From the NCBI RefSeq assembly GCF_026167665.1, contig NZ_CP098740.1:5642001-5706000 (forward strand): 64,000 bases of DNA. Reading direction: 5' to 3'. Below, in pieces: positions 40,355 to 49,834 of the stretch (the stretch's first letter is position 1; the number at the start of each line of letters is the position of its first letter). Made by a program: the position numbers and the translations under genes. The DNA is from Streptomyces drozdowiczii (GTDB taxonomy: Bacteria > Actinomycetota > Actinomycetes > Streptomycetales > Streptomycetaceae). Under the pieces are notes generated by a model. It did not search any database. It was given only the letters and a program-made list of their open reading frames with translations, and was not told the DNA's origin.

Positions 40355-41605
40355 GTGGACGAGAGCGGCGACGGCCGGCGACCGCAGCCCGGCCCGGCGG
40401 CCCCCGGCCCCGGAGACGGCCCCGGCAAGGACGCGCCCCCGCGCCGGGACGAGCCCGGAGGCGGCATCCTCATGGGCCGCCCCTTCGGTGTACCCGTCTA
40501 CGTCGCCCCCAGCTGGTTCCTGGTGGCGGCCCTGATCACCTGGGTCTTCGGCGGCCAGCTCGACCGGGTGCTGCCCGACCTCGGCGCCGCGCGCTACCTC
40601 GTCGCGCTCTTCTTCGCGATCGCCTTCTACGCCTCCGTCCTCGTCCACGAACTCGCCCACACGATCGCCGCCCTGCGCTACAAGCTCCCCGTACGGCGCA
40701 TCCAGCTCCAGTTCTTCGGCGGCGTCTCGGAGATCGAGAAGGAGACGGAGACCCCCGGCCGCGAATTCGTCCTCGCCTTCGTCGGACCGCTGCTCTCCCT
40801 CGTCCTGGGCGGGCTCTTCTACGTACCCCTGCGCTTCGTGGAACGCGGCACCGTCCCCGCCGTCCTGCTCGGCGGGCTGATGATCTCCAACCTCATCGTC
40901 GCCGCCTTCAACCTGCTGCCCGGCCTCCCGCTCGACGGCGGCCGCATGCTCAGGGCCGTCGTCTGGAAGATCACCGGCAAGCCGATGAGCGGCACGGTCG
41001 CCGCCGCCTGGGTCGGCCGCGCGCTCGCCGTCGGCACCCTTGTCGGCCTCCCGCTCCTCACCCGCAGCGGCTCCCTGGGCAACGACGCCGGCGAGATCAG
41101 CGGCATGGACACCGTCACCGACGCCCTGCTCGCCGCGATTCTCGCCGCCATCATCTGGACCGGCGCCGGCAACAGCCTGCGCATGGCCCGGCTCCGCGAG
41201 CACCTGCCCGGCCTCCGCGCCCGCAGCCTCACCCGCCGCGCCGTCCCCGTCGAGCCCGCCACCCCGCTCTCCGAGGCGCTGCGCCGGGCCAACGAGGCCG
41301 GCGCCCGCGCCCTGGTCGTCGTGGACGGCACCGGCGAGCCCAAGGCCCTCGTCCGGGAGACGGCCATCGTCGCCGTCCCCGAGCACCGCCGCCCCTGGGT
41401 CGCCGTCAGCGGCCTCGCCCAGGACCTCACCGACGGCATGAGGGTCCCCGCCGAACTCGCCGGCGAAGCCCTCCTGGACCGCCTCAAGGCCACCCCCGCC
41501 ACCGAATACCTCGTGGTGGAGGAGACCGGCGAGATCTACGGCGTCCTCTCCACCGCCGACGTCGAGCGCGCCTTCGTCGCCGCCATGGCCCGCCCCGCCG
41601 CCTGA
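40355..41605 (+). CDS. Site-2-type M50 metalloprotease with CBS domains
   Basis: A 416-residue membrane protease of the SpoIVFB/Rip3 type. A 40-residue Pro/Gly-rich N-terminal tail precedes about six membrane segments. The zinc site is HELAH (His98, Glu99, His102) plus NLLPGLPLDGG as the third ligand. Two C-terminal CBS-like repeats follow (about 290-410). Such proteases cleave anti-sigma factors or other membrane proteins, and the CBS pair often senses ATP. GTG 40355 has GAAGGGA upstream. The gene precedes trmI on the same strand. Confidence 0.92.
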   Translation: MDESGDGRRPQPGPAAPGPGDGPGKDAPPRRDEPGGGILMGRPFGVPVYVAPSWFLVAALITWVFGGQLDRVLPDLGAARYLVALFFAIAFYASVLVHELAHTIAALRYKLPVRRIQLQFFGGVSEIEKETETPGREFVLAFVGPLLSLVLGGLFYVPLRFVERGTVPAVLLGGLMISNLIVAAFNLLPGLPLDGGRMLRAVVWKITGKPMSGTVAAAWVGRALAVGTLVGLPLLTRSGSLGNDAGEISGMDTVTDALLAAILAAIIWTGAGNSLRMARLREHLPGLRARSLTRRAVPVEPATPLSEALRRANEAGARALVVVDGTGEPKALVRETAIVAVPEHRRPWVAVSGLAQDLTDGMRVPAELAGEALLDRLKATPATEYLVVEETGEIYGVLSTADVERAFVAAMARPAA

Positions 41606-41664
41606 CACCCCCCGCATCCCCGTACATCCGTACGGGCGGCGGTCGGCGGCCCCCGAAACACCGG

Positions 41665-41670
41665 TACGCT
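41665..41670 (+). promoter_or_regulatory. Candidate -10 element (TACGCT) for trmI, leaderless
   Basis: TACGCT ends 6 bases before ATG 41677, with no ribosome site between them. Confidence 0.45.
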
Positions 41671-41676
41671 GGTCAC

Positions 41677-42582
41677 ATGTCTGAACCGACCGGTGCCGCC
41701 CGCCGACGCGGGCCCTTCAAGGTCGGGGACCAGGTCCAGCTCACCGATCCCAAGGGACGCCACCACACCTTCACGCTCGAAGCCGGAAAGAACTTCCACA
41801 CCCACAAGGGTTCTTTCCCGCACGACGAGCTGATCGGTGCCCCCGAGGGCAGTGTGGTCCGTACCACGGGAAACGTCGCCTACCTCGCGCTGCGCCCCCT
41901 GCTCCCCGACTACGTCCTGTCCATGCCCCGCGGCGCCGCCGTGGTCTACCCGAAGGACGCGGGCCAGATCCTCGCCTTCGGCGACATCTTCCCCGGCGCC
42001 CGCGTCGTGGAAGCGGGCGTCGGCTCGGGCGCGCTCTCCACCTTCCTGCTCCGCGCCATCGGCGAACAGGGCATGCTGCACTCGTACGAGCGCCGCGAGG
42101 ACTTCGCCGAGATCGCCCAGCAGAACGTGGAGCGCTACTTCGGCAGCCCCCACCCCGCCTGGCAGCTCACGGTCGGCGACCTCCAGGACAACCTCACGGA
42201 CACCGACGTGGACCGCGTCGTGCTGGACATGCTGGCGCCCTGGGAGTGCCTGGACGTCGTCTCCAAGGCGCTCGTCCCCGGCGGCATCCTCTGCGCGTAC
42301 GTCGCCACCACCACCCAGCTCTCCCGGACGGTCGAGTCCATCCGTGAGATCGGCTGCTTCGCCGAGCCGCAGCCCTGGGAGTCGATGATCCGCAACTGGC
42401 ACGTGGAGGGCCTGGCCGTGCGCCCGGACCACCGCATGATCGGCCACACCGGCTTCCTCGTCACCGCCCGCCGGCTCGCCGACGGCGTCGAGGCCCCGGC
42501 CCGCCGTCGCCGCCCCTCCAAGGGCGCCTACGGCGAGGACTACGACGGCCCGGGCGGCCGGAGCGGCGCCTCCCGCGACTGA
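41677..42582 (+). CDS. trmI: tRNA (adenine-58-N1)-methyltransferase TrmI
   Basis: A 301-residue AdoMet-dependent enzyme that methylates A58 in the tRNA T-loop. Residues 12-75 form the small N-terminal beta domain (FKVGDQVQLTDPKGRHHTFTL). The Rossmann methyltransferase domain starts at ARVVEAGVGSGALSTFL, with LDMLAPWE as the catalytic acidic motif. The C-terminus is basic. In mycobacteria and Streptomyces this gene usually lies just upstream of the proteasome ATPase gene, as here. Confidence 0.95.
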   Translation: MSEPTGAARRRGPFKVGDQVQLTDPKGRHHTFTLEAGKNFHTHKGSFPHDELIGAPEGSVVRTTGNVAYLALRPLLPDYVLSMPRGAAVVYPKDAGQILAFGDIFPGARVVEAGVGSGALSTFLLRAIGEQGMLHSYERREDFAEIAQQNVERYFGSPHPAWQLTVGDLQDNLTDTDVDRVVLDMLAPWECLDVVSKALVPGGILCAYVATTTQLSRTVESIREIGCFAEPQPWESMIRNWHVEGLAVRPDHRMIGHTGFLVTARRLADGVEAPARRRRPSKGAYGEDYDGPGGRSGASRD

Positions 42583-42599
42583 CCCCGCGGCAACGCACC

Positions 42600-42649
42600 G
42601 GCGCCGCCGCCGAGTTCCCGGACCGACCCGGGAGCCCGGCGGCGGCGCC
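42600..42649 (+). terminator. Terminator after trmI
   Basis: Outer 12-bp stem (42600-42611 with 42638-42649) and an inner TCCCGG/CCGGGA stem. It starts 17 bases past the trmI stop. Confidence 0.75.
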
Positions 42650-42781
42650 TTCTCCGCAAGCGGCGCGCCATCCTCGCGCACCCCACCGTTCCGCTGCCGT
42701 GTGAGGTGTGGCACGATGCTGGCCACCCCCGTACCGCCGACGCCGACGGCCGCACCACAGGAACCACAGGAGACAGCCCGC

Positions 42782-43372
42782 GTGCAGACCTCCGCGCTCC
42801 CGGACCTCGCGCACACCGACACCCGGCCCATGCACTGGCTCGCCACCGCGGCGGCCATGGCCGCCGTCGTCGCGGCAGCCGGTCTGCTCCAGCCCGACAG
42901 CAGCGCCTCGGCCTCCACCCGGCACCGCACCACGGCCCAGCAGCAGCACGAGGAAGCGGCCGTCGCCCCGGACCCGGCCAAGGCGGACTTCCCGCTGGAC
43001 TGCGGCAACGTCGGCACCACCGTGGCCAAGCAGGCCCCCGGCGACCTCGACGGGGACGGCAGGCCCGAGACCGTCGCGGTCGTCCACTGCGCGGCCGGAT
43101 CGGGCACCCCGCCCAGCGGCGTCTACGTCCTCACCCAGGCGGGCGGGGCCGCGCCCAGGATCGTCGCGACCCTGGTGGACCCCGCCCAGCAGCTGACCAT
43201 CGGCGACTTCACGGTCCGCGACCGCGTCATCTCCGCCACGCTTCTCGGCTACTCCTCGTCCTCGGTGCCCTCGTGCTGCCCCGACCAGCAGGAGAAGGTC
43301 ACCTGGAAGTGGCAGAACGGCGCCTTCATGCGCAGCGGCGACACGGACAGGGACGCCGGCGCGGGCGTCTGA
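42782..43372 (+). CDS. Secreted or membrane-anchored protein of unknown function
   Basis: A 196-residue protein with one N-terminal hydrophobic segment (WLATAAAMAAVVAAAGLL) behind a 20-residue polar start, then a Ser/Thr/Gln linker and an exported domain. That domain has DLDGDGRPE, a calcium-loop-like motif of FG-GAP/VCBS repeats, and three or more cysteines (DCGNVG, VHCAAG, SCCPD). I do not recognise the family. GTG 42782 is preferred because AGGAG is 9 bases upstream; a longer reading from 42701 has no ribosome site. Confidence 0.78.
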   Translation: MQTSALPDLAHTDTRPMHWLATAAAMAAVVAAAGLLQPDSSASASTRHRTTAQQQHEEAAVAPDPAKADFPLDCGNVGTTVAKQAPGDLDGDGRPETVAVVHCAAGSGTPPSGVYVLTQAGGAAPRIVATLVDPAQQLTIGDFTVRDRVISATLLGYSSSSVPSCCPDQQEKVTWKWQNGAFMRSGDTDRDAGAGV

Positions 43373-43408
43373 CCCCGGCCGGGCAGCGCCGCCCGGGGCC
43401 CGGGAGGA

Positions 43409-43720
43409 TCAAGCCGCCTCGGGGCCGTACACCTCGACCCTGTCCGAAACGCGACGTACATGAATGCAGTCGCCCGGGCACTCCTTGGCCGAATCCACGA
43501 CGTCCTGGAGCAGCGGCAGCGGCACCGGCGTGGTCGCGCCCTTGTCCTGCAGCAGCTCGTCGTCCTCGCTCTTCACATACGCCAGACCGTCGATGTCCAG
43601 CTCGAACACCTCGGGCGCGTACTGCACGCAGATGCCGTCCCCCGTGCACAGGTCCTGGTCGATCCAGACCTCCAGGTCCTGCGTCTCGCCACCGTTGGGA
43701 GAGTCCTGCCGCACGGTCAT
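43409..43720 (-). CDS. Ferredoxin (3Fe-4S type)
   Basis: A 103-residue acidic electron carrier. The cluster ligands appear as LCTGDGIC (Cys-x5-Cys) followed by a lone Cys-Pro near the C-terminus (KECPGDC), the spacing of single-cluster 3Fe-4S ferredoxins that serve cytochromes P450. An insertion between the two halves and an extra Cys make it longer than the usual 65-70 residues. ATG 43720 is used. It is divergent from the proteasome ATPase gene. No P450 lies next to it. Confidence 0.88.
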   Translation of the reverse strand: MTVRQDSPNGGETQDLEVWIDQDLCTGDGICVQYAPEVFELDIDGLAYVKSEDDELLQDKGATTPVPLPLLQDVVDSAKECPGDCIHVRRVSDRVEVYGPEAA

Positions 43721-43896
43721 GTCGCCTGCCGTTTCCTGCGTAGCCGGACCGGGAAAGAGCCAGCCCTGACGGGTGTTGAACGCTTTGACGATACAACCGG
43801 CCGCTTTCCGATGTTGAACGGTGGGTATCCCCCTGGGACGGGGGAGAGCGCAAGGGTGAAGATCGGACACACCTCACAGTCTTTGTGATCTAGGGG

Positions 43897-43924
43897 TTTC
43901 AATCACCACCCACGCAGGTAGGGT
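43897..43924 (+). promoter_or_regulatory. Weak promoter candidate for arc
   Basis: TAGGGT at 43919-43924 with TTTCAA 16 bases upstream, about 39 bases before the GTG start. A similar GGTAGGGTC lies about 40 bases ahead of pup. Confidence 0.35.
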
Positions 43925-43962
43925 CAGGAAGCGTCCAGCTCCCCTTGGAGGAGGTGAGGACC

Positions 43963-45729
43963 GTGGCAGCCCACGACGACGACATCAACCGCGGCATCCG
44001 GCCCGGGCGGGGGTCCGACGACCCAGCCGGCCAGGTCGCCTATCTCGAGCAGGAAATCGCCGTCCTGCGACGTAAGCTCGCCGACTCTCCGCGTCATACG
44101 AGGATTCTCGAAGAGCGGATCGTCGAACTGCAGACCAACCTCGCAGGCGTGTCCGCCCAGAACGAGCGGCTCGCCAGCACGCTCCGCGAGGCCCGCGACC
44201 AGATCGTGGCCCTCAAGGAGGAGGTCGACCGGCTCGCACAGCCGCCGGCCGGCTTCGGGGTGTTCCTGCAGGCGAACGAGGACGGCACCTGCGACATCTT
44301 CACCGGGGGCCGCAAGCTCCGGGTGAACGTAAGTCCCAGCGTCGAACTCGAAGACCTCAGGCGCGGCCAGGAGGTCATGCTCAACGAAGCGCTCAACGTG
44401 GTCGACGCCATGGAATTCGAGCGTGCCGGGGACATCGTCACCCTCAAGGAGATCCTTGAGGACGGCGAACGCGCCCTGGTCATCGGGCACACCGACGAGG
44501 AAAGGGTGGTGAGGCTCGCCGAGCCGCTGCTGGACATCACCATCCGCCCCGGCGACGCCCTGCTGCTCGAACCCAGGTCCGGCTACGTCTACGAAGTCGT
44601 GCCCAAGAGCGAGGTCGAAGAACTCGTCCTCGAAGAAGTGCCCGACATCGACTACGACAAGATCGGCGGTCTGGGCGACCAGATCGAGCTGATCCGCGAC
44701 GCGGTCGAGCTCCCCTATCTCCACCCCGACCTCTTCAAGGAGCACGAGCTCCGCCCGCCGAAGGGCATCCTGCTCTACGGTCCGCCCGGCTGCGGCAAGA
44801 CGCTCATCGCCAAGGCCGTCGCCAACTCCCTGGCGAAGAAGGTCGCCGAAGTCACCGGACAGCCCGCCGGCAAGAGCTACTTCCTCAACATCAAGGGCCC
44901 CGAACTCCTCAACAAGTACGTCGGCGAGACCGAGCGCCACATCCGCCTGGTCTTCCAGCGTGCCCGCGAGAAGGCGAGCGAGGGCACCCCCGTCATCGTC
45001 TTCTTCGACGAGATGGAGTCGCTCTTCCGCACCCGTGGATCGGGCGTCAGCTCGGACGTGGAGAACACCATCGTCCCGCAGCTGCTCGCCGAGATCGACG
45101 GTGTGGAGGGCCTGGAGAACGTCATCGTCATCGGCGCCTCCAACCGCGAGGACATGATCGACCCGGCGATCCTGCGGCCGGGCCGGCTCGACGTCAAGAT
45201 CAAGATCGAGCGCCCCGACGCGGAGGCCGCGAAGGACATCTTCGCGAAGTACCTCACGCCTTCGCTGCCGCTGCACGCCGACGACCTGGCCGAGCACACC
45301 GGGTCCAAGGAAGCCGCCGCGCACGCCATGATCCAGTCGGTCGTCGAGCGGATGTACACCGAGTCCGAGGAGAACCGCTTCCTCGAGGTCACGTACGCCA
45401 ACGGCGACAAGGAGGTCCTGTACTTCAAGGACTTCAACTCCGGCGCCATGATCCAGAACATCGTGGACCGGGCCAAGAAGATGGCCATCAAGGCCTTCCT
45501 CGACCACGGCCAGAAGGGCCTTCGCGTCTCCCACCTCCTCCAGGCATGCGTGGACGAGTTCAAGGAGAACGAGGACCTGCCGAACACCACCAACCCGGAC
45601 GACTGGGCCCGTATCTCCGGCAAGAAGGGCGAGCGGATCGTCTTCATCCGCACGCTCGTCACCGGAAAGCAGGGCGCGGACACCGGCCGCTCCATCGACA
45701 CGGTGGCCAACACCGGTCAGTACCTGTAG
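43963..45729 (+). CDS. arc: Proteasome-associated AAA+ ATPase ARC/Mpa
   Basis: A 588-residue ring ATPase that unfolds pupylated proteins and feeds them to the 20S core. A coiled coil (about 25-95, where Pup binds) is followed by the OB interdomain and one AAA+ module: Walker A GPPGCGKT at 273-280, Walker [10 protein letters not shown] near 345-352, arginine finger region [18 protein letters not shown]. The C-terminus ends GQYL, the hydrophobic-Tyr-X gate-opening tail. GTG 43963 is chosen because GGAGGAGG sits 8 bases upstream; TTG 43945 is less likely. Same direction as dop, pup, prcB and prcA. Confidence 0.96.
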   Translation: MAAHDDDINRGIRPGRGSDDPAGQVAYLEQEIAVLRRKLADSPRHTRILEERIVELQTNLAGVSAQNERLASTLREARDQIVALKEEVDRLAQPPAGFGVFLQANEDGTCDIFTGGRKLRVNVSPSVELEDLRRGQEVMLNEALNVVDAMEFERAGDIVTLKEILEDGERALVIGHTDEERVVRLAEPLLDITIRPGDALLLEPRSGYVYEVVPKSEVEELVLEEVPDIDYDKIGGLGDQIELIRDAVELPYLHPDLFKEHELRPPKGILLYGPPGCGKTLIAKAVANSLAKKVAEVTGQPAGKSYFLNIKGPELLNKYVGETERHIRLVFQRAREKASEGTPVIVFFDEMESLFRTRGSGVSSDVENTIVPQLLAEIDGVEGLENVIVIGASNREDMIDPAILRPGRLDVKIKIERPDAEAAKDIFAKYLTPSLPLHADDLAEHTGSKEAAAHAMIQSVVERMYTESEENRFLEVTYANGDKEVLYFKDFNSGAMIQNIVDRAKKMAIKAFLDHGQKGLRVSHLLQACVDEFKENEDLPNTTNPDDWARISGKKGERIVFIRTLVTGKQGADTGRSIDTVANTGQYL

Positions 45730-45736
45730 AAGGCCG

Positions 45737-45780
45737 AACCGGCTGCGGATGCCCGCCGGGCATCCGCAGCCGGTTGCTTT
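45737..45780 (+). terminator. Terminator after arc
   Basis: Perfect 18-bp stem (45737-45754 with 45758-45775), followed by GCTTT. It separates arc from dop, which therefore needs its own promoter. Confidence 0.92.
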
Positions 45781-45969
45781 CCGGCCACCCGCGGCGACAC
45801 CGCGGCAATGACGACGCAATTGATCTCCCCACCGGCACGCGGGCGTTCTAGGCTCAGGCGTACCGCCCGTTCACGCAGCGCGGGACGGGCAGACCGCGCA
45901 CGCACCGAACAAGCAGCGGTACTTGAGCGCCGCCCCCGGAAGGGAGCGCCGCCGGGCAAGGAGGGCCGC

Positions 45970-47481
45970 ATGACCGTACGGCGAGTAATGGGCATCGAGA
46001 CGGAGTACGGGATCTCCGTCCCCGGACACCCCAACGCCAATGCCATGCTCACCTCGTCCCAGATCGTCAACGCGTACGCGGCGGCGATGCACCGGGCGCG
46101 CCGCGCCCGCTGGGACTTCGAGGAGGAGAATCCGCTGCGGGACGCGCGAGGCTTCGACCTCGCCCGCGAGACCGCCGACTCCAGCCAGCTCACGGACGAG
46201 GACATCGGCCTGGCCAATGTCATCCTCACCAACGGGGCCCGGCTCTACGTCGACCACGCGCACCCCGAGTACAGCTCGCCGGAGATCACCAACCCCAGGG
46301 ACGCGGTCCTGTGGGACAAGGCCGGCGAACGGATCATGGCCGAGGCGGCCGAGCGCGCGGCGCAGCTCCCGGGCGCCCAGCCGATCCACCTCTACAAGAA
46401 CAACACCGACAACAAGGGCGCCTCCTACGGGACGCACGAGAACTACCTGATGAAGCGGGAGACCCCGTTCTCGGACATCGTGCGCCACCTGACGCCGTTC
46501 TTCGTCTCGCGCCAGGTGGTCACCGGCGCCGGACGGGTCGGGATCGGCCAGGACGGCGGCGAGCACGGCTTCCAGCTCAGCCAGCGCGCCGACTACTTCG
46601 AGGTCGAGGTCGGCCTGGAGACCACGCTCAAGCGCCCCATCATCAACACCCGCGACGAACCGCACTCGGACGCAGACAAGTACCGCCGGCTCCATGTGAT
46701 CATCGGCGACGCGAACCTCTCCGAGATCTCGACGTATCTGAAGCTGGGCACCACCTCGCTCGTCCTGTCCATGATCGAGGACGGCTTCATCAACGTCGAC
46801 CTGGCCGTCGACCAGCCGGTGCGCACGCTGCACCAGGTCTCCCACGACCCCGGGCTCCAGCAGCTGATCACGCTGCGCAGCGGCCGGACACTCACCGCGG
46901 TGCAGCTCCAGATGGAGTACTTCGAGCTGGGCCGCAAATACGTCGAGGAACGCTACGGCGCGGACGCGGACGAGCAGACCAAGGACATCCTCAGCCGGTG
47001 GGAGGACACCCTGAACCGGCTGGAGAACGACCCGATGAGCCTGGCCGGCGAGCTGGACTGGGTGGCGAAGCGGCAGCTCATGGAGGGCTACCGGCGCCGC
47101 GACGGCCTGGACTGGGACGCCGCCCGGCTGCATCTGGTGGACCTCCAGTACGCGGACGTACGGCAGGACAAGGGGCTGTACAACCGTCTGGTGGCGCGCG
47201 GCCGGATGAAGCGCCTCCTGGACGAGCGCGACGTCGAGCGGGCCCGTACGGCGCCGCCCGAGGACACCAGGGCGTACTTCCGCGGCCGCTGCCTCGAACA
47301 GTACGCGGACGACGTGGCCGCGGCCTCCTGGGATTCGGTGATCTTCGATCTGCCGGGCCAGGACTCCCTCCAGCGGGTGCCCACGATGGAGCCGCTGCGC
47401 GGCACCCGGGAGCATGTGAAATCGCTCCTGGACCGGTGCCGTACGGCGCAGGAGCTGGTCGACGTCCTCTCGGGCCGCTGA
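45970..47481 (+). CDS. dop: Depupylase/deamidase Dop
   Basis: A 503-residue carboxylate-amine-ligase-fold enzyme that cleaves the isopeptide bond between Pup and target lysines. Key features are GIETEYG (Glu10), the nucleophile-type Asp95 in [17 protein letters not shown], and the Dop loop (about 45-82, [14 protein letters not shown] to LTDEDIG), which PafA lacks. ATG 45970 follows AAGGAGGGCC; a longer frame upstream encodes an Arg-rich segment unlike the family and is rejected. It is paralogous to pafA, 5 kb downstream. Confidence 0.95.
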   Translation: MTVRRVMGIETEYGISVPGHPNANAMLTSSQIVNAYAAAMHRARRARWDFEEENPLRDARGFDLARETADSSQLTDEDIGLANVILTNGARLYVDHAHPEYSSPEITNPRDAVLWDKAGERIMAEAAERAAQLPGAQPIHLYKNNTDNKGASYGTHENYLMKRETPFSDIVRHLTPFFVSRQVVTGAGRVGIGQDGGEHGFQLSQRADYFEVEVGLETTLKRPIINTRDEPHSDADKYRRLHVIIGDANLSEISTYLKLGTTSLVLSMIEDGFINVDLAVDQPVRTLHQVSHDPGLQQLITLRSGRTLTAVQLQMEYFELGRKYVEERYGADADEQTKDILSRWEDTLNRLENDPMSLAGELDWVAKRQLMEGYRRRDGLDWDAARLHLVDLQYADVRQDKGLYNRLVARGRMKRLLDERDVERARTAPPEDTRAYFRGRCLEQYADDVAAASWDSVIFDLPGQDSLQRVPTMEPLRGTREHVKSLLDRCRTAQELVDVLSGR

Positions 47482-47611
47482 AAGCGCCTGAAAGGGCTCC
47501 CGGCTGGGAATCATTCCGATGACCTCCGGACGTTGAGACAAGTACCGGGCCAATGTCGGACCCCGTAGGTAGGGTCTGATCAAGTGCTTCGAACCGAGCG
47601 GGGTGAGCTAG

Positions 47612-47830
47612 ATGGCGACCAAGGACACCGGCGGCGGACAGCAGAAGGCGACGCGCTCCACCGAGGAGGTCGAGGAGCAGGCGCAGGACGCGCAGGCTTC
47701 TGAGGACCTCAAGGAACGCCAGGAGAAGCTGAGCGACGACGTGGACGACGTCCTCGACGAGATCGACGACGTCCTGGAGTCGAATGCCGAGGACTTCGTC
47801 AGGTCATTCGTACAAAAGGGCGGCGAGTAA
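47612..47830 (+). CDS. pup: Prokaryotic ubiquitin-like protein Pup
   Basis: A 72-residue, mostly disordered acidic modifier. The middle contains the ARC-binding helix ([20 protein letters not shown]), and the C-terminus is [10 protein letters not shown]. Because the last residue is already Glu rather than Gln, no deamidation by Dop is needed before ligation by PafA. It lies between dop and prcB. GGGGTGAGC is the nearest ribosome-site-like sequence. A strong hairpin follows. Confidence 0.96.
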   Translation: MATKDTGGGQQKATRSTEEVEEQAQDAQASEDLKERQEKLSDDVDDVLDEIDDVLESNAEDFVRSFVQKGGE

Positions 47831-47860
47831 CCGGCCCCGCGCCGGAGGCCGGCGGCGGGT

Positions 47861-47891
47861 GTGCGGCACGGGCGGACCGCCCGTGCCGCAC
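47861..47891 (+). terminator. Terminator after pup
   Basis: GTGCGGCACGGGC with its perfect complement: 13-bp stem with a 5-base loop (47861-47891), 30 bases after the pup stop. Confidence 0.8.
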
Positions 47892-47918
47892 CTCGCGGGC
47901 ACGGACCGCGCTCCCCGT

Positions 47919-48020
47919 CCGATTGCCTGCGTCTTCTATGTGGATCACCGCCGCGGGGCGGGTAGGGTCCGGGGCGTAACGTGCTTCAACTGCAATGCGG
48001 CGCAGGGCCATCGCAAACCT
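47919..48020 (+). pseudogene. Relic of an endonuclease VII-type HNH gene
   Basis: In the same frame as prcB, the DNA just upstream of its GTG reads [23 protein letters not shown]. This matches the tail of endonuclease VII-like proteins (VDH, RVRG, CxxC, N, GxG-like). The upstream part of the gene, with the first CxxC and any start codon, is missing: only a terminator hairpin and pup lie before it. From memory, other Streptomyces carry a full gene of this type between pup and prcB. Function is unlikely to persist. Confidence 0.55.
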
Positions 48021-48032
48021 GGAGGGAAACGC

Positions 48033-48881
48033 GTGGAAGCCAACACTCGTAGCACCGGGCGTCTGCCGGCTGCCTTCCTGACGCCGGGGTCGTCCTCCTT
48101 CATGGACTTCCTGTCCGACCAGGCGCCGGACATGCTGCCGGGCAACCGCCAGATGCCGCCGCTGAAGGGTGCCGTCGAGGCGCCGCACGGCACCACGATC
48201 GTGGCCGCGACCTTCCCCGGCGGTGTCGTCCTGGCCGGCGACCGGCGGGCGACCATGGGCAACATGATCGCCCAGCGCGACATCGAGAAGGTCTTCCCGG
48301 CCGACGAATACTCGGCGGTGGGCATCGCCGGTACGGCGGGTCTCGCCGTGGAGATGGTGAAGCTCTTCCAGCTGGAGCTGGAGCACTTCGAGAAGGTGGA
48401 GGGCGCCCAGCTCTCCCTGGAGGGCAAGGCCAACCGGCTCTCCACGATGATCCGGAGCAACCTGGCGATGGCCATGCAGGGCCTCGCCGTCGTCCCGCTC
48501 TTCGCCGGTTACGACATCGACCGCGAGCGCGGACGCATCTTCAGCTACGACGTCACCGGCGGGCGCTCCGAGGAGCACGTCGGCTACGCGTCCACGGGTT
48601 CCGGTTCCATCTTCGCCCGGGGCTCCATGAAGAAGCTCTACCGCGACGACCTGACGGAGGAGGAGACGCTGACGCTGGTCGTGCAGGCGCTGTACGACGC
48701 GGCGGACGACGACTCGGCGACGGGTGGCCCGGACGTGGGCCGCCGTATCTATCCGATCGTCACCGTCATCACGGACGAGGGCTTCCGGAAGCTGACCGAC
48801 GCGGAATCCTCCGAGATCGCCCGCTCGATTCTGGAACGCCGACTGGAACAGCCCGACGGCCCGCGCGCCGCGCTGCTCTGA
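48033..48881 (+). CDS. prcB: 20S proteasome beta subunit
   Basis: A 282-residue catalytic subunit of the 20S proteasome. Residues 1-53 are a propeptide removed by self-cleavage at HG-TTIVA, exposing Thr54 as the nucleophile. Catalytic Asp and Lys lie in GDRRATMG and IEKVF. The Ntn-hydrolase fold continues to [18 protein letters not shown] 48033 has GGAGGGAA upstream. The frame is open upstream through an endonuclease-like relic, so a longer isoform is conceivable but has no ribosome site. It lies 62 bases before prcA. Confidence 0.96.
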   Translation: MEANTRSTGRLPAAFLTPGSSSFMDFLSDQAPDMLPGNRQMPPLKGAVEAPHGTTIVAATFPGGVVLAGDRRATMGNMIAQRDIEKVFPADEYSAVGIAGTAGLAVEMVKLFQLELEHFEKVEGAQLSLEGKANRLSTMIRSNLAMAMQGLAVVPLFAGYDIDRERGRIFSYDVTGGRSEEHVGYASTGSGSIFARGSMKKLYRDDLTEEETLTLVVQALYDAADDDSATGGPDVGRRIYPIVTVITDEGFRKLTDAESSEIARSILERRLEQPDGPRAALL

Positions 48882-48943
48882 GCCCGCGTTCGTATCCAGC
48901 TTCTTCGATGCTCCCGCCACTGACAGAAAGGGACGGATAGCCG

Positions 48944-49786
48944 GTGTCGACGCCGTTCTATGTCTCACCTCAGCAAGCCATGGCCGACCGGGCGGAATAC
49001 GCCCGGAAGGGCATCGCCCGCGGTCGCAGCCTGGTTGTGCTGCAGTACGCCGACGGAATCGTGTTCGTCGGCGAGAACCCGTCCCGTGCGCTGCACAAGT
49101 TCAGCGAGATCTACGACCGGATCGGTTTCGCTGCCGCCGGTAAGTACAACGAGTACGAGAACCTCCGCATCGGCGGAGTCCGCTATGCCGATCTGCGCGG
49201 TTACACCTATGACCGCGACGATGTGACGGCCCGTGGACTGGCGAACGTCTACGCGCAGACGCTCGGCACCATTTTCTCCAGTGCGGCCGAGAAGCCGTAC
49301 GAGGTGGAGCTGGTGGTCGCCGAGGTGGGCACCGAGCCCGAGGGCGACCAGATCTACCGGCTGCCGCACGACGGCTCGATCGTGGACGAGCACGGCTCGG
49401 TCGCGGTCGGCGGCAACGCGGAGCAGATCAGCACCTTCCTGGACCAGCGCCATCGCGACGGGATGTCCCTCGCCGAGGCGCTGAAGCTGGCGGTGCAGGC
49501 GCTCTCCCGTGAGGCCAACGGCAACGAGCGGGAGATCCCCGCCGACCGGCTGGAGGTCGCGGTCCTGGACCGCACACGGCCGCAGCAGCGCAAGTTCAAG
49601 CGGATCGTCGGCCGGCAGCTGGCCCGGCTCCTCGAAGCGGAGGCCGCCGCGTCGACCCCGACGGACGCCCCGTCCGACGCGGAGGACGGCGAGTCCACGG
49701 ACACCCCGACGGCCACGACGGACCCGAAGGCTACGACGGACCCGAAGGGCACCGACACGACGGATTCCGGCGGCGACGTGGAGTAA
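48944..49786 (+). CDS. prcA: 20S proteasome alpha subunit
   Basis: A 280-residue subunit of the outer rings of the 20S proteasome. The N-terminal gate segment [28 protein letters not shown] is typical, then the Ntn fold without catalytic Thr ([32 protein letters not shown]). The last 40 residues are an acidic Thr/Asp/Pro tail with a [11 protein letters not shown] repeat, longer than in mycobacteria. GTG start with GAAAGGGA upstream. Follows prcB at 62 bases. Confidence 0.95.
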   Translation: MSTPFYVSPQQAMADRAEYARKGIARGRSLVVLQYADGIVFVGENPSRALHKFSEIYDRIGFAAAGKYNEYENLRIGGVRYADLRGYTYDRDDVTARGLANVYAQTLGTIFSSAAEKPYEVELVVAEVGTEPEGDQIYRLPHDGSIVDEHGSVAVGGNAEQISTFLDQRHRDGMSLAEALKLAVQALSREANGNEREIPADRLEVAVLDRTRPQQRKFKRIVGRQLARLLEAEAAASTPTDAPSDAEDGESTDTPTATTDPKATTDPKGTDTTDSGGDVE

Positions 49787-49800
49787 CGGCTCCCCCCGCC

Positions 49801-49832
49801 GAGCCCCGGCCCGCCCAGGCGGACCGGGGCTC
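49801..49832. terminator. Terminator between convergent prcA and the LacI-family gene
   Basis: 15-bp stem with one wobble (49801-49815 with 49818-49832), right after the prcA stop and before the LacI-family stop. Confidence 0.75.
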
Positions 49833-49834
49833 CG

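Noticed and set aside
45808..45969. N-terminal extension of Dop
   Set aside because: The added residues are Arg-rich and unlike the family, and ATG 45970 has a ribosome site and matches [14 protein letters not shown].
47955..47975. GGTAGGGTC before prcB as a promoter -10
   Set aside because: The bases are also codons of the relic RVRG motif, no -35 lies at a normal distance, and the start is about 65 bases away. Kept only as an open possibility.
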